A stretch of DNA of 64,000 nucleotides. Origin: Microbacterium oleivorans. GTDB taxonomy: Bacteria > Actinomycetota > Actinomycetes > Actinomycetales > Microbacteriaceae. The stretch spans positions 2,159,851-2,223,850 of the forward strand of contig NZ_MAYO01000003.1 of the NCBI RefSeq assembly GCF_001691565.1, in the 5' to 3' direction. The number at the start of each line of letters is the position of its first letter. Positions within the stretch are counted from its first letter, which is position 1. The translations under genes were made by a program, and so were the position numbers. Under the pieces are notes generated by a model. That model made no database searches and was not told the origin of the DNA. It worked only from the letters and a program-made list of their open reading frames with translations. Of this stretch, positions 43,261 through 52,881 are shown piece after piece.

Positions 43261-44490
43261 ATGGTCTTCGAGGGCTCGAGCGCCGCCATCTCCCATACCG
43301 GGAAGGTCCGCTCCAACAACCAGGACTCGGGTTTCTCGGGCTCGAACCTGTTCGTGGTGGCGGACGGCATGGGCGGCCACGCCGGTGGCGACATCGCGTC
43401 GAGCATCGCGGTACATCACCTCGAAGGTCTCGACCACGCGTTCCCGACTCCCGCCGAGGCGGAGCGAGAGCTCCGTGAGGCGATCGTGGATGCAGCGCAC
43501 GTCCTCGTCGACACCGTCGCCGAGCGCCCCGAACTCGCCGGCATGGGAACGACGGTCAGCGCCGTTCTCATGGTCGACGACTACGCCGTCATCGCCCACA
43601 TCGGCGACTCGCGCGTCTATCTCTTCCGCGACGGCGCGTTCACCCAGATCACGACGGATCACACCTTCGTGCAGCGGCTCGTCGACTCCGGGCGCATCAC
43701 ACCCGAAGAAGCCCGCTACCACCCGCGACGCTCCGTTCTCATGCGCGTCCTCGGCGACATGGGCACCGACCCCGAGGTCGACGCGTTCATCATGCAGACC
43801 CAGCCGGGAGACCGCTGGCTGATCTGCTCCGACGGCCTGTGCGGCGTCGTGGATGACGCCCAGACCGCGAAGGTGCTGCGTCAGGACCTCGCTCCCGGCC
43901 GCACCGCCGACATGCTCTTGAAGCTGGCGCTGGATGCCGGAGCTCCCGACAACGTGACGATCGTCCTCGTCGATGTGGGCGGCCGGCATCCGATGTACAG
44001 CGGGACGGCGACGGTCGTCGGCTCCGCCGCCACCCCGAAGGGCATCGAGATCCCCGTCGCGCGGCCGGCGCGCACGGGCTGGTTCCAGACCGGACGCCAG
44101 GCGGCGAACGAGCCGAGCCACTTCGAACCCGCGGCCGAATACCTCGAGGAGCTGATCGAGGAGGACCGCCGCCGTGCCCGCCGGCGGCGCGTCTGGTGGT
44201 TCGTCGGCTTCATCGCGATCGTCGCCGTCATCGCGGCCGGCGTCTTCGCCGGGTATGCGTGGACGCAGAGTCGCTACTTCGTCGGCGCCGACGACGACAG
44301 CGTCGTGATCTACCGCGGCATCCAACAGGACATCGGTCCGATCTCGCTGTCGACGCCGTTCGAGGACACCGACATCCTCCTCGCCGACCTTCCCGCCTAT
44401 CAGCGGCAGTCGGTGGAACAGACCATCTCCGCCCGATCGCTCGCCGACGCGCAGGCGATCGTCGACAACCTCCGCCAGGGGACCCCATGA
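43261..44490 (+). CDS. pstP: PP2C-type Ser/Thr protein phosphatase PstP
   Basis: A 409-residue PPM/PP2C phosphatase. The metal-binding motifs are visible: KVRSNNQDSGF, FVVADGMGGHAGGD, GTTVSAVLMVDDYAVIAHIGDSRVYLFRDG, and WLICSDGLCGVVDD with DNVTIVLVD. A juxtamembrane segment and one helix (FIAIVAVIAAGVFAGYAW, residues about 320-337) anchor it, with a small extracellular tail. It reverses phosphorylation by PknA/PknB. ATG at 43261, 12 bases after fhaB. Confidence 0.96.
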   Translation: MVFEGSSAAISHTGKVRSNNQDSGFSGSNLFVVADGMGGHAGGDIASSIAVHHLEGLDHAFPTPAEAERELREAIVDAAHVLVDTVAERPELAGMGTTVSAVLMVDDYAVIAHIGDSRVYLFRDGAFTQITTDHTFVQRLVDSGRITPEEARYHPRRSVLMRVLGDMGTDPEVDAFIMQTQPGDRWLICSDGLCGVVDDAQTAKVLRQDLAPGRTADMLLKLALDAGAPDNVTIVLVDVGGRHPMYSGTATVVGSAATPKGIEIPVARPARTGWFQTGRQAANEPSHFEPAAEYLEELIEEDRRRARRRRVWWFVGFIAIVAVIAAGVFAGYAWTQSRYFVGADDDSVVIYRGIQQDIGPISLSTPFEDTDILLADLPAYQRQSVEQTISARSLADAQAIVDNLRQGTP

Positions 44491-45863
44491 CAGCCTCGGT
44501 AGAGACCGACACCACGGTCATCAAGGCACTGCGGAAACTCCGGGTGCCGGCCACGCAGCGCAACCGCGAGCTCGGACTGCTCCTGTTCGCGACGGTCGTG
44601 ACGACCGTCGCGGTCGTGCTCGTGCAGCTGGGGACGCGCGGCGAGATCGACCCGACCTTCCTCTCGTACTGCGGCGGCCTCGCCGGTCTGGCGCTCGCGC
44701 TGCACATCGTGACCCGCATCTGTGCCCGGGATGCGGACCCGTTCGTGCTCCCGATCGCCACCCTCCTCACGGGCATGGGCGTCGCGATGATCTACCGTCT
44801 CGACATCGCCGAGGGGCGTCTGGGATGGGGCTCGCTGGGCTTCCGTCAGCTGGTGTGGGCGGCCATCGCGATCGCGGGCGCGATCCTCATCGTGGTCTTC
44901 CTCCGCAACTACCGCGTGCTGTTCCGCTACACCTACGTCTTCGGGCTCAGCGGCATCCTGCTGCTGCTCCTGCCGTTCGTGCCGGGCCTGGGCATCAAGG
45001 CGGGTGCCGACGTGTGGGTGTCGATCGGCGGCGTCTTCTCGTTCCAGCCCGGTGAGCTCGCGAAGATCTGCCTCGCCGTCTTCTTCGCCGGCTACCTCGT
45101 CCGCACCCGCGAGGCCCTCAGCTCGGTCGGGACGAAGTTCCTCGGCATCACCTGGCCCAAGGCACGTCAGCTCGGCCCGCTGCTGATCATCTGGGGCGTC
45201 TCGCTGGGGATCATCGTCCTGCAGCGCGACCTGGGTACCGGCATCCTCATCTTCGGCATGTTCATCGCGATGCTCTACGTCGCGACGGGCAAGGCCAGCT
45301 GGGCGATCCTCGGACTCCTGCTGGCCGCTGCCGGAGCCCTCGTCGCCTCGCGGGTTCTGCCGTATGTCGGACTCCGCTTCTCGAACTGGCTCGACGCCTT
45401 CAACCCGGACTACATCAACGGCAGCAGCTTCCAGCTCGTGTCGGGGATCTTCGGCCTCGCCCACGGCGGGCTGATCGGCACGGGGTGGGGTCTGGGTCGC
45501 CCCGACCTGACACCGCTGGCGCACAACGACTACATCCTGCCCAGCCTCGGTGAAGAGCTCGGTCTGGTCGGCGTGTTCGCGATCCTCGCGCTCTACATGG
45601 TGTTCGTCAGCCGCGGCATCCGCATCGGCATCGCCGGTCAGGACGACTTCGGCAAACTCCTCGCGACGGGCCTGTCCTTCACGCTTGCCCTGCAGGTGTT
45701 CATCATGGTCGGCGGCGTGACCCGCGTCATCCCGCTCACGGGCCTGACGATGCCGTTCCTCGCGGCGGGTGGATCGTCGCTCATCGCGAACTTCCTCATC
45801 ATCGCGATCCTGCTTCGGATCTCCGACGCGGTTCGCTCCAGGCCCCGGGTGGTGATCGGATGA
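44487..45863 (+). CDS. rodA: SEDS peptidoglycan polymerase, RodA/FtsW family
   Basis: A 458-residue polytopic SEDS glycosyltransferase with about ten helices. Key segments are ADVWVSIGGVFSFQPGELAKICLAVFFA (the conserved QPSE-like turn), LGTGILIFGMFIAMLYVATG and HNDYILPSLGEELGLVGVFAILALY (catalytic-region Asp/Glu), ending GLTMPFLAAGGSSLIANF. It works with the class B transpeptidase encoded next. ATG overlaps the pstP stop. Confidence 0.95.
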   Translation: MTASVETDTTVIKALRKLRVPATQRNRELGLLLFATVVTTVAVVLVQLGTRGEIDPTFLSYCGGLAGLALALHIVTRICARDADPFVLPIATLLTGMGVAMIYRLDIAEGRLGWGSLGFRQLVWAAIAIAGAILIVVFLRNYRVLFRYTYVFGLSGILLLLLPFVPGLGIKAGADVWVSIGGVFSFQPGELAKICLAVFFAGYLVRTREALSSVGTKFLGITWPKARQLGPLLIIWGVSLGIIVLQRDLGTGILIFGMFIAMLYVATGKASWAILGLLLAAAGALVASRVLPYVGLRFSNWLDAFNPDYINGSSFQLVSGIFGLAHGGLIGTGWGLGRPDLTPLAHNDYILPSLGEELGLVGVFAILALYMVFVSRGIRIGIAGQDDFGKLLATGLSFTLALQVFIMVGGVTRVIPLTGLTMPFLAAGGSSLIANFLIIAILLRISDAVRSRPRVVIG

Positions 45864-47314
45864 CCAAGCAACTGCGCCGACTGAGCGTCGTCGTGCTCCT
45901 CATGTTCCTCAGCCTCTTCGCGGCGACCAGCGTCATCCAGGTCGCTCTCGCCGGACAGCTGAACGAGAACCCGAACAACCGCCGCACCCTGTACGACTCG
46001 TACGCGGTGCAGCGCGGCACGATCTTCGCCGGCGGCACGGCGATCGCGTCGTCCGACCCGAGCGACGACGTCTACAGCTGGATCCGCACCTACCCGGATG
46101 CCGAGATGTGGGCGCCCGTGACCGGGTTCATCAACCCCGTCCTCCGCTCCTCCACCGGTCTCGAGTACGCGATGAACGCCGCCCTCGCCGGAACCGGCAG
46201 CCGGCAGTTCCTCACCCGCTTCGACCAGATCGTGAGCGGCCAGCCGCCGCGCGGGTCGAACGTGCTCCTCTCGCTCGACCCGAAGGTCCAGAAGGTCGCG
46301 TACGACGCGCTCGACGGCCTCGAAGGAGCCGTCGTCGCGATGGAACCCGACACCGGCCGGATCCTGGCGATGGCCACGAGCCCCAGCTTCGACACGAACC
46401 TCCTCGCGTCTCACAACAGCTCGGCCGTCAACGCGGCCGACCAGAAGCTCGAGGCCGACCCGCTCCGCCCGCTGACCAACCGCGTCACCCGCGAAACCGA
46501 GCCCCCCGGATCGACGTTCAAGCTGGTGGTCGCGTCGGCGGCACTCTCGTCGGGCAAGTACACGCCCGAGTCGGAGTTCGACAACCCCGCGACCTTCACG
46601 CTCCCGGGCACCGACAGCATCCTGCACAACTTCGACCGCGGCACCTGCGGTCCCGGCGAGAAGACGACCCTCGCGACTGCGCTGCGGCTCAGCTGCAACA
46701 TCCCGATGGCTGAGCTCGCCCTCGAGCTCGGCACCGACGCGATCCGCGAAGAAGCGCAGAAGTTCGGCTTCAACTCGGCCTTCGAGATCCCGCTGAACGT
46801 CGCGGCCTCGAGCTACCCCGAGGGCTTCAACGAACCGCAGACCGCGCTGAGCGGCATCGGGCAGACCGACGTCCGTGCGACCCCGCTGCAGATGGCGATG
46901 GTCGCGGCGGGCATCGCCAACGACGGCGTCGTGATGAATCCGCGCATGGTGGACCGCGTCGTCGCTCCCGACCTGACGGTCCAGGACGAGCCCGCCGACA
47001 CCGAGTTCGGGCGCGCGGTGAGCCCGGAAGTGGCGAAGACGATGACCGATCTGATGATCGCCAATGTCAAAAACGGCGCCGCGTCGGGTGCGAGAATAGA
47101 CGGCGTCGACGTCGCCGGGAAGACCGGAACGGCGGAGCACAATCCGGGGGACCCGTACACGCTGTGGTTCACCGGGTTCGCGCCCGCTGAAGACCCGAAG
47201 GTGGTCGTCACGGTGATGGTGGAGAACGGTGGTGGGCTCGGCCAGAACGGCACGAGCAACGGGATCGCGGCCCCGATCGCGAAGAAAGTGATTGAGGCGG
47301 TGCTGAGCGAATGA
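45860..47314 (+). CDS. pbpA: Penicillin-binding protein PbpA (class B transpeptidase)
   Basis: A 484-residue class B PBP. One N-terminal helix anchors it; the transpeptidase motifs are PPGSTFKLVVAS (SxxK), LSCNIPMAELAL (SxN) and VAGKTGTAEH (KTG). It cross-links peptidoglycan made by the neighbouring RodA-like polymerase during elongation/division. Starts four bases inside the rodA end and ends overlapping pknA. Confidence 0.95.
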   Translation: MTKQLRRLSVVVLLMFLSLFAATSVIQVALAGQLNENPNNRRTLYDSYAVQRGTIFAGGTAIASSDPSDDVYSWIRTYPDAEMWAPVTGFINPVLRSSTGLEYAMNAALAGTGSRQFLTRFDQIVSGQPPRGSNVLLSLDPKVQKVAYDALDGLEGAVVAMEPDTGRILAMATSPSFDTNLLASHNSSAVNAADQKLEADPLRPLTNRVTRETEPPGSTFKLVVASAALSSGKYTPESEFDNPATFTLPGTDSILHNFDRGTCGPGEKTTLATALRLSCNIPMAELALELGTDAIREEAQKFGFNSAFEIPLNVAASSYPEGFNEPQTALSGIGQTDVRATPLQMAMVAAGIANDGVVMNPRMVDRVVAPDLTVQDEPADTEFGRAVSPEVAKTMTDLMIANVKNGAASGARIDGVDVAGKTGTAEHNPGDPYTLWFTGFAPAEDPKVVVTVMVENGGGLGQNGTSNGIAAPIAKKVIEAVLSE

Positions 47315-49140
47315 GACCGACGCAAGGTGTGAGCTTCGGCGGACGGTACGAACTGGACTCGCGGATCGCCATCGGCGGCATGGGCGAGGTCTGGGAGGCC
47401 ACCGACCACGTCATCGGACGTACGGTCGCGATCAAGATCCTCAAAGACGAGTACATGGGCGACCCCGGCTTCCTCGAGCGCTTCCGCGCCGAGGCGCGCC
47501 ACGCCGCTCTCGTCAACCACGAGGGCATCGCCAGCGTCTTCGACTACGGCGAGGAGAACGGCTCCGCCTTCCTCGTGATGGAGCTCGTCCCGGGCGAGGC
47601 CCTGTCGACCATCCTCGAGCGCGAAGGCGCCCTGTCGACCGACAAGACGCTCGACATCGTCGCCCAGACCGCATCGGCTCTCCAGGCCGCCCACGCCGCA
47701 GGGCTCGTCCACCGGGACATCAAGCCGGGTAACCTGCTGATCACTCCCGACGGCCGCGTCAAGATCACCGACTTCGGCATCGCCCGTATCGCCGACCAGG
47801 TGCCGCTGACGGCAACCGGTCAGGTCATGGGTACGGTCCAGTACCTGTCGCCCGAGCAGGCGTCGGGGCACGCGGCATCCCCCGCAACCGACATCTACTC
47901 CCTCGGCATCGTCGCGTACGAGCTGTTGGCGGGCCGCCGTCCGTTCACGGGCGAGTCGCAGGTCGCGATCGCGATGGCACAGATCAACGACACCCCGCCG
48001 CCGCTTCCCGATACGGTCTCCGAGCCCGTGCAGCGCTTCGTGATGAGCATGATCGCGAAGAAGCCCGACGAGCGCCCCGCGTCGACCTCTGCCGTCGCGC
48101 GTGCCGCCGGTGCCCTCCGCCGCGGCGACGTCGCCGGCGCAGCCGCGATCGTCCCCGCCATCGCGGGTGCCGCATCCCCCGACGCCTTCACCCAGCTGCT
48201 GACCTCGAACACGGGGTCGGATGCCACGACCCGCCTGCTGCCGTCGTCCGGGGCCGCCGCCGCAGGCGCCGCCGCGGGTGTCGGGACCGGCACGGCCGCA
48301 CTGGCGACGGAGCAGACCGCGTCCGAGCTGAAGGCCAAGAAGAAGCGCAGCCCGTGGACGTGGCCGCTCGTCGCCCTCATCGCGCTGCTCGCCGTCGTGC
48401 TCATCGGCACCCTCATCGCCCTCTTCGGCCCGAAGGAGGGGACGCCCGAGCCCGGCCCGGCCAGCTCCGCTCCGGTCCAGTCGTCCGCGCCGCCCTCCTC
48501 TCCGGCGCCGCCGCCCTCGTCCGCTCCCCCGGAGACAACGGCGCCGAACCCCGCCTCGCTCGGTCTCGAAGGCAAATCGTGCGATGAGGCGACCCGGATC
48601 CTGAACGACAACGGATTCGACAACGTCAAGTGCGAGGACGGCGACCCCGCTCCCACCGACTCGCAGGTCGGGCAGGTCTACCGCGTGAACCCGACAGGGA
48701 ATGTCGACGCCGGCGACCTGATCACCCTCCTGAGCTACACGAACGCGCAGCAGATGACGACGCCCTCGGCGCCGAGCATTCAGGGCGGCAACGCTGACGG
48801 CACAGTCACCGCAGGGTCCACGGTCCGCATCATGTGGGACAGCTACACCTGCCCCGCCGGTGCCCCGAAGGCGACGAGCTACACGATGACGGTCTCGGGC
48901 GGCGTGTTCAACAAGAACGGTGAATCGACCGCGAGCTTCGCGATCGGGGACCGGCCCCAGGAAGTCGTCGTGGACGACAACGGCAGCCAGGCGCTGTCGG
49001 TCACCTACACCGTGACGTGCAACGGCGACGGCACCGAGCGCGTCTCGGGAGACTCGGCGGAGGCCGCGGCATCCATCGTTCCGGCCCAGGAGCAGACCCC
49101 GCCGCCGGCCGACGGCGGGTCCGACGAGTCCGAGGGCTGA
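47311..49140 (+). CDS. pknA: Ser/Thr protein kinase PknA with extracellular PASTA-like domain
   Basis: A 609-residue receptor-like kinase. Cytoplasmic kinase residues about 10-270: GGMGEVWEA (Gly loop), VAIKIL (Lys), HRDIKPGNLLI (catalytic loop), ITDFGIAR (DFG). One helix near residue 350 (WPLVALIALLAVVLIGTLIALF) is followed by a Ser/Pro linker, a PASTA-like segment (GKSCDEATRILNDNGFDNVKC) and a C-terminal beta-rich domain of about 130 residues ending in an acidic tail. Most actinobacterial PknA lack such an extracellular region, so this one may sense cell-wall signals itself. Confidence 0.94.
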   Translation: MRPTQGVSFGGRYELDSRIAIGGMGEVWEATDHVIGRTVAIKILKDEYMGDPGFLERFRAEARHAALVNHEGIASVFDYGEENGSAFLVMELVPGEALSTILEREGALSTDKTLDIVAQTASALQAAHAAGLVHRDIKPGNLLITPDGRVKITDFGIARIADQVPLTATGQVMGTVQYLSPEQASGHAASPATDIYSLGIVAYELLAGRRPFTGESQVAIAMAQINDTPPPLPDTVSEPVQRFVMSMIAKKPDERPASTSAVARAAGALRRGDVAGAAAIVPAIAGAASPDAFTQLLTSNTGSDATTRLLPSSGAAAAGAAAGVGTGTAALATEQTASELKAKKKRSPWTWPLVALIALLAVVLIGTLIALFGPKEGTPEPGPASSAPVQSSAPPSSPAPPPSSAPPETTAPNPASLGLEGKSCDEATRILNDNGFDNVKCEDGDPAPTDSQVGQVYRVNPTGNVDAGDLITLLSYTNAQQMTTPSAPSIQGGNADGTVTAGSTVRIMWDSYTCPAGAPKATSYTMTVSGGVFNKNGESTASFAIGDRPQEVVVDDNGSQALSVTYTVTCNGDGTERVSGDSAEAAASIVPAQEQTPPPADGGSDESEG

Positions 49141-49210
49141 TCACGACGGCTTTCAGCAGGCTTTCGAACGCGGTCGGATAGGCTGTCCGGGTTCCATTCC
49201 GGGGAGTGAA

Positions 49211-50926
49211 GTGTCCGTTACATCACGTGTGCTGTCGGGCCGCTACCGAGTCGATGACCTCATCGGCCGGGGTGGCATGGCTTCGGTGTACCGCGGGCAG
49301 GATCTGACGCTCGGGCGACCCGTCGCGATCAAGATCCTCGAGCCGGATCTCGCGGCGGACGGTGCGTTCCGCACCCGGTTCCGACTCGAGGCGCAGTCGG
49401 CTTCGCGCATGTCGCACCCCGCGATCGTCCGCGTCTACGACGCCGGCGAAGAGACCCGGACGGATGCCGCCGGCCGGCCGCATCCCGAGCCGTACATCGT
49501 CATGGAGCTCGTCACCGGGCACTTGCTGAAGGACATCATCAGCGCCGGACCGGTTCCCCTCGAGGACGCCCTCCGGTACACCGACGGCATCCTCGAGGCT
49601 CTCGAGTACTCGCACCGCGCCGGCGTCGTCCACCGTGACATCAAGCCGGGCAACGTCATGGTGACCGACGCCGGGCAGGTGAAAGTCATGGACTTCGGCA
49701 TCGCGCGAGCGGTGTCGGACTCGTCCTCGACGGTGGCCGAGACCACCGCCATCATCGGCACAGCGTCGTACTTCTCGCCGGAGATGGCCAAGGGCGACCC
49801 GGTCGACGCGCGCGCCGACATCTACTCCGCCGGCATCGTCCTGTACGAGCTCCTCACGGGCCAGCCGCCGTTCCGCGGCGAGAACCCGATCGCCGTCGCG
49901 TACCAGCACGTGTCCGAGGCCCCGGTCGCACCGTCCGAGATCGTCGACACCGTTCCGCGCTCCCTGGACGCCCTCGTGCTGCGCGCCCTGGCCAAGGATC
50001 CTTTCCAGAGACCGCAGACGGCGGTCGCATTCCGCGATGCCCTCGCCGCTGCGACCGGTCGCAAGGTGCCCAGCAAGCGTCGGGTCGAGTCCCTCAGCAA
50101 CGAGCTCTACGGTCCCGACCCGAAGCAGGCTGCCGAGACGGCACGCTCCCTTCGACAGCTGACCAGTGACGACACGATGCGTCGCACGCAGGCGGGTCCT
50201 CCGGTCGCGTGGGTCTGGGCGGGCATCGCGATGCTCGCCGTCCTGCTGGTCTCGGTCTTCATCTGGGTCAACAGCATCCGCCCCGAGGAAGGGACGGTCA
50301 CCCCGAACGCTCTCGTGGTGCCCGACGTCGTGACGATGACGTGGGATCGAGCCGACGAGGTGATCGGCAAGGCCAAACTCGAAGCGCAGCAGGTCGACGA
50401 GACGAGCGCCGACGTCCCCGAGGGTGCGGTCATCAGGACGGAACCCATTGCGGGCACGACGGTCGCACCCGGTGATCAGGTGACGGTCTATGTCTCCAAG
50501 GGGGTCGAGAAGTCCGCGCTCCCCACCCTCGCGAACCTCACGGTTCCGGAGGTCACCACATCCCTCGAAGAATCCGGGCTGAAGCTCGGCTCCATCACCC
50601 GGCGGAACGACCCCAACCTCGCGGCCGACGTGGTGATCAGCGGGTCCGTCAACGGCGTCTCCGTCGCCGCGGGCGACGAGATCCCGAAGGGCACCGCCGT
50701 CGATCTCGTCGTCGCGACGGGAACGGTCACGGTGGAGGACTTCGCCCTCAACTACACCGTGGACAAAGCGGTGGAGATCCTGAAATCCGACCAGTACGGC
50801 CTGAACCCGGTCGTGCAAGAGGATTCGTCGTGCCCCGCGACCGACCCCCGCATGGTGAAGGTCCAGTCCGCGATCGGTGAAGTCCCGGTCGGCTCCGACA
50901 TCACCCTCACCACCTGCAGCGGCTGA
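49211..50926 (+). CDS. pknB: Ser/Thr protein kinase PknB with three PASTA repeats
   Basis: A 571-residue PASTA kinase. Kinase residues about 10-275: GRGGMASVYRG, VAIKIL, VHRDIKPGNVMV, VMDFGIARA. Membrane helix near residue 335 (VAWVWAGIAMLAVLLVSVFIWV). Three PASTA repeats follow (VVPDVVTMTWDRADEVIGKA; LPTLANLTVPEVTTSLEESG; a divergent third starting VEDFALNYTVDKAVEIL). It senses muropeptides/lipid II and controls growth and division. GTG start, GGGGAG ribosome site, and a TAGGCT box near 49181-49186, so it may have its own promoter in the 70-base gap after pknA. Confidence 0.96.
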   Translation: MSVTSRVLSGRYRVDDLIGRGGMASVYRGQDLTLGRPVAIKILEPDLAADGAFRTRFRLEAQSASRMSHPAIVRVYDAGEETRTDAAGRPHPEPYIVMELVTGHLLKDIISAGPVPLEDALRYTDGILEALEYSHRAGVVHRDIKPGNVMVTDAGQVKVMDFGIARAVSDSSSTVAETTAIIGTASYFSPEMAKGDPVDARADIYSAGIVLYELLTGQPPFRGENPIAVAYQHVSEAPVAPSEIVDTVPRSLDALVLRALAKDPFQRPQTAVAFRDALAAATGRKVPSKRRVESLSNELYGPDPKQAAETARSLRQLTSDDTMRRTQAGPPVAWVWAGIAMLAVLLVSVFIWVNSIRPEEGTVTPNALVVPDVVTMTWDRADEVIGKAKLEAQQVDETSADVPEGAVIRTEPIAGTTVAPGDQVTVYVSKGVEKSALPTLANLTVPEVTTSLEESGLKLGSITRRNDPNLAADVVISGSVNGVSVAAGDEIPKGTAVDLVVATGTVTVEDFALNYTVDKAVEILKSDQYGLNPVVQEDSSCPATDPRMVKVQSAIGEVPVGSDITLTTCSG

Positions 50927-50933
50927 CCGGGAG

Positions 50934-51572
50934 TCACCCCACGGTGCGATGCGGCGAGAGCCGTGCGCCTCGTTGCGCCGCTCCCGTGACACCGACCCCG
51001 TCGAGCCACGTCCCGAGCAGGAGGTAACCGCCCTCGGTCAGTACGCTCTCGGGGTGGAACTGCACGCCCTCGATGGGCAACGAGCGATGGGCGATCCCCA
51101 TGACCGTGCCCGACGAGGTCCGTGCCGTCACGCGGAGATCGGCGGGGAGCGACTCCTCGAGCACGGCGAGCGAGTGGTACCGGGTGGCGGTGAACGGCTG
51201 CGGCATGGCCGCGAACACCCCGACCTCGTCGTGGTGCACGAGGGAGGTCCGACCGTGCATGAGATCCGGAGCGTGGGAGACCACACCCCCGAAGGCGGCA
51301 GCGATCGCCTGATGCCCCAGGCAGACTCCGAGAAGCGGGGTCCGCGTGTCCGCGCAGCGACGGACGATGTCGATCGACGAACCCGCCTCCTCGGGGGTCC
51401 CCGGTCCCGGGGAGATCATCACGCCGTCGGCCGCGTCCACGCCTGTGCCCGCACCCGCGGCATCCGCCTCGACCACATCGACGTCAGCACCCAGTTCGAC
51501 GAGGTAGCCGATGAGGGTGTGGACGAAACTGTCGTGATTGTCGACGACCAGAATACGGATGCCCGCGGTCAC
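50934..51572 (-). CDS. Glutamine amidotransferase, anthranilate/aminodeoxychorismate synthase component II
   Basis: A 212-residue class I glutamine amidotransferase of the TrpG/PabA type: RILVVDNHDSFVHTLIGYLVELG, GVMISPGPGTPEEAGSS, catalytic Cys in LLGVCLGHQAIAAAFGG and the His-Glu pair in IEGVQFHPESVLTEGG. It supplies ammonia to anthranilate or aminodeoxychorismate synthase; no synthase gene is adjacent, as is usual for this locus beside pknB. GTG start overlaps the small membrane-protein stop by four bases. Confidence 0.92.
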   Translation of the reverse strand: MTAGIRILVVDNHDSFVHTLIGYLVELGADVDVVEADAAGAGTGVDAADGVMISPGPGTPEEAGSSIDIVRRCADTRTPLLGVCLGHQAIAAAFGGVVSHAPDLMHGRTSLVHHDEVGVFAAMPQPFTATRYHSLAVLEESLPADLRVTARTSSGTVMGIAHRSLPIEGVQFHPESVLTEGGYLLLGTWLDGVGVTGAAQRGARLSPHRTVG

Positions 51573-51736
51573 CCGCCGCCGCCGACGGTGGACTCCTCAC
51601 TCGGCCACACCGTCTGGAAGACCCACGGGAAGGCGTAGAAGTACAGCAGGTACAGGATGACCGCAGCCACCACGAGCAGAATGAGCACCCGCACCCACCA
51701 GGGTCCGGGCAGGACTCGCCACAGCGCGGCGTACAT
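51569..51736 (-). CDS. Small single-helix membrane protein
   Basis: A 55-residue protein beginning MYAALWRVLPGPWWVRV, with one membrane helix (LILLVVAAVILYLLYFYAF) and a short polar end with four glycines. It is real by context: its ATG overlaps the sortase stop and its TGA overlaps the GTG of the amidotransferase. The equivalent small protein sits beside trpG-sortase genes in related actinobacteria. Function unknown. Confidence 0.8.
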   Translation of the reverse strand: MYAALWRVLPGPWWVRVLILLVVAAVILYLLYFYAFPWVFQTVWPSEESTVGGGG

Positions 51737-52527
51737 CAGGCACCCACCCCGCCGGTCAACGACGCCGGTGGACCGGCGGATGCAGGAGTGAACTCGTCGA
51801 ACACGGCGTAGGCGATGATGCGCTCCAAGGAGTTGAGTTTCGGTGCGCAGCTCGTCAGCGTCAGGTACCGCCCGTTCGCCGCGACGCCCTCCTGGTTCGG
51901 GACCGGCAGCAGCACCTGGACCTGGCTGGGCTGAACGTACTCGAATGAGCGGAACCGGTAGGTGTACCAGCCGGCCTTGGTCTGGATGACGATCGCGTCG
52001 CCGATGACCAGCCTGTCGATCGGGTCGAAGGGGGCACCCGAGGTCCAGCGATGCGCAGCGTACGCGGAGTTCCCCACCTCACCCGGCATGGCGGTGTCGG
52101 GATAGTGGCCGATCTCGCCGCGATCCATGATGTCGGGGCGGGTCACACCCGAGGCGATCTTGAACTGCCAGTCCTTGCCGAAGCGGGGAACCTTCATGAT
52201 GCCGAACACCTCGGCGTGCTTCTGCTCACCGAGGACGGGAACCGCCTGCACGGGGTCGGGTCCTTGGGTCGGGGTGGGGTCGGGCGCGGCCTCGGGGGTT
52301 TCCTCCGCCTCGTTCGCCCACTGATCCGCCAGCGCCTGAGCCGCCGCATGCTGTTCGCTCTGCACGATCGCATCGCCGATCCACGTATGCCAGGTGACGT
52401 AGAGCAACACGACCACGCCGAGCGTCAGCAGGATCTCGCCGAGGACGCTCCAGACGGTGGCGCGGGGGCGTGGGCGGGATCGACGCGTGCGTCGGGTCTG
52501 ATGCTCCGTGGGCGAGGAGTCGGTCAC
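51736..52527 (-). CDS. srtE: Class E-type sortase
   Basis: A 263-residue actinobacterial sortase. Basic N-terminus, one anchor helix (VWSVLGEILLTLGVVVLLYVTW), a Pro/Glu linker, then the sortase barrel: GEVGNSAYAAHRWTSGAPF (catalytic His), LTLTSCAPKLNS (catalytic Cys in TLTSC) and NSLERIIAYAVF (catalytic Arg). It attaches LAxTG-type proteins to the wall. The GTG start has TAAACT six bases upstream on the minus strand, hence a leaderless message. It heads a three-gene operon. Confidence 0.92.
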   Translation of the reverse strand: MTDSSPTEHQTRRTRRSRPRPRATVWSVLGEILLTLGVVVLLYVTWHTWIGDAIVQSEQHAAAQALADQWANEAEETPEAAPDPTPTQGPDPVQAVPVLGEQKHAEVFGIMKVPRFGKDWQFKIASGVTRPDIMDRGEIGHYPDTAMPGEVGNSAYAAHRWTSGAPFDPIDRLVIGDAIVIQTKAGWYTYRFRSFEYVQPSQVQVLLPVPNQEGVAANGRYLTLTSCAPKLNSLERIIAYAVFDEFTPASAGPPASLTGGVGA

Positions 52528-52582
52528 GATCGGAGTTTAGCCAGCGAAGGCTGAATCGGGGCTGGCAGGTAGACTTCTCGCC

Positions 52583-52819
52583 ATGGCACGTGGAGACAAG
52601 GACGAGGACCGGCTGGTCCAGCCCGAGGGCGAAGCCGCCCCCAACCCGGTCTGGTTCAAGCCGATCATGATCGGTCTGATGCTGATCGGGCTCGTGTGGA
52701 TCATCGTCTTCTACCTGAGCGGCCAGGCCTTCCCGATCCCGCAGATCGGTCCGTGGAACCTCGCGATCGGGTTCGGGATCGCCTTCGTCGGGTTCTTGAT
52801 GACCACGCGCTGGCGCTGA
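52583..52819 (+). CDS. crgA: Cell division protein CrgA
   Basis: A 78-residue CrgA with a polar N-terminus, the conserved NPVWFKPIMIGLMLIGLVWII first helix and a second helix AIGFGIAFVGFLMTTRWR. It inhibits or times Z-ring and septal peptidoglycan assembly in actinobacteria and is encoded near pknB. TAGACT lies seven bases before the ATG (leaderless). Confidence 0.95.
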   Translation: MARGDKDEDRLVQPEGEAAPNPVWFKPIMIGLMLIGLVWIIVFYLSGQAFPIPQIGPWNLAIGFGIAFVGFLMTTRWR

Positions 52820-52858
52820 CCGCCGGCATCCCTCACTCGGAATTACACCGGTGTGGTT

Positions 52859-52877
52859 CATCCCCAGCCTGGGGATG
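52859..52877. terminator. Hairpin between crgA and rhomboid gene
   Basis: CATCCCCAG (52859-52867) and CTGGGGATG (52869-52877) are perfect 9-base arms with one base between them. The position between convergent genes suggests a bidirectional terminator, although such a tight dyad could also be a protein site. Confidence 0.5.
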
Positions 52878-52881
52878 AATC

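Noticed and set aside
41944..44325. 793-codon minus-strand frame opposite fhaA-fhaB-pstP
   Set aside because: Shadow of three genes with clear motifs; low-complexity Asp/Arg-rich translation.
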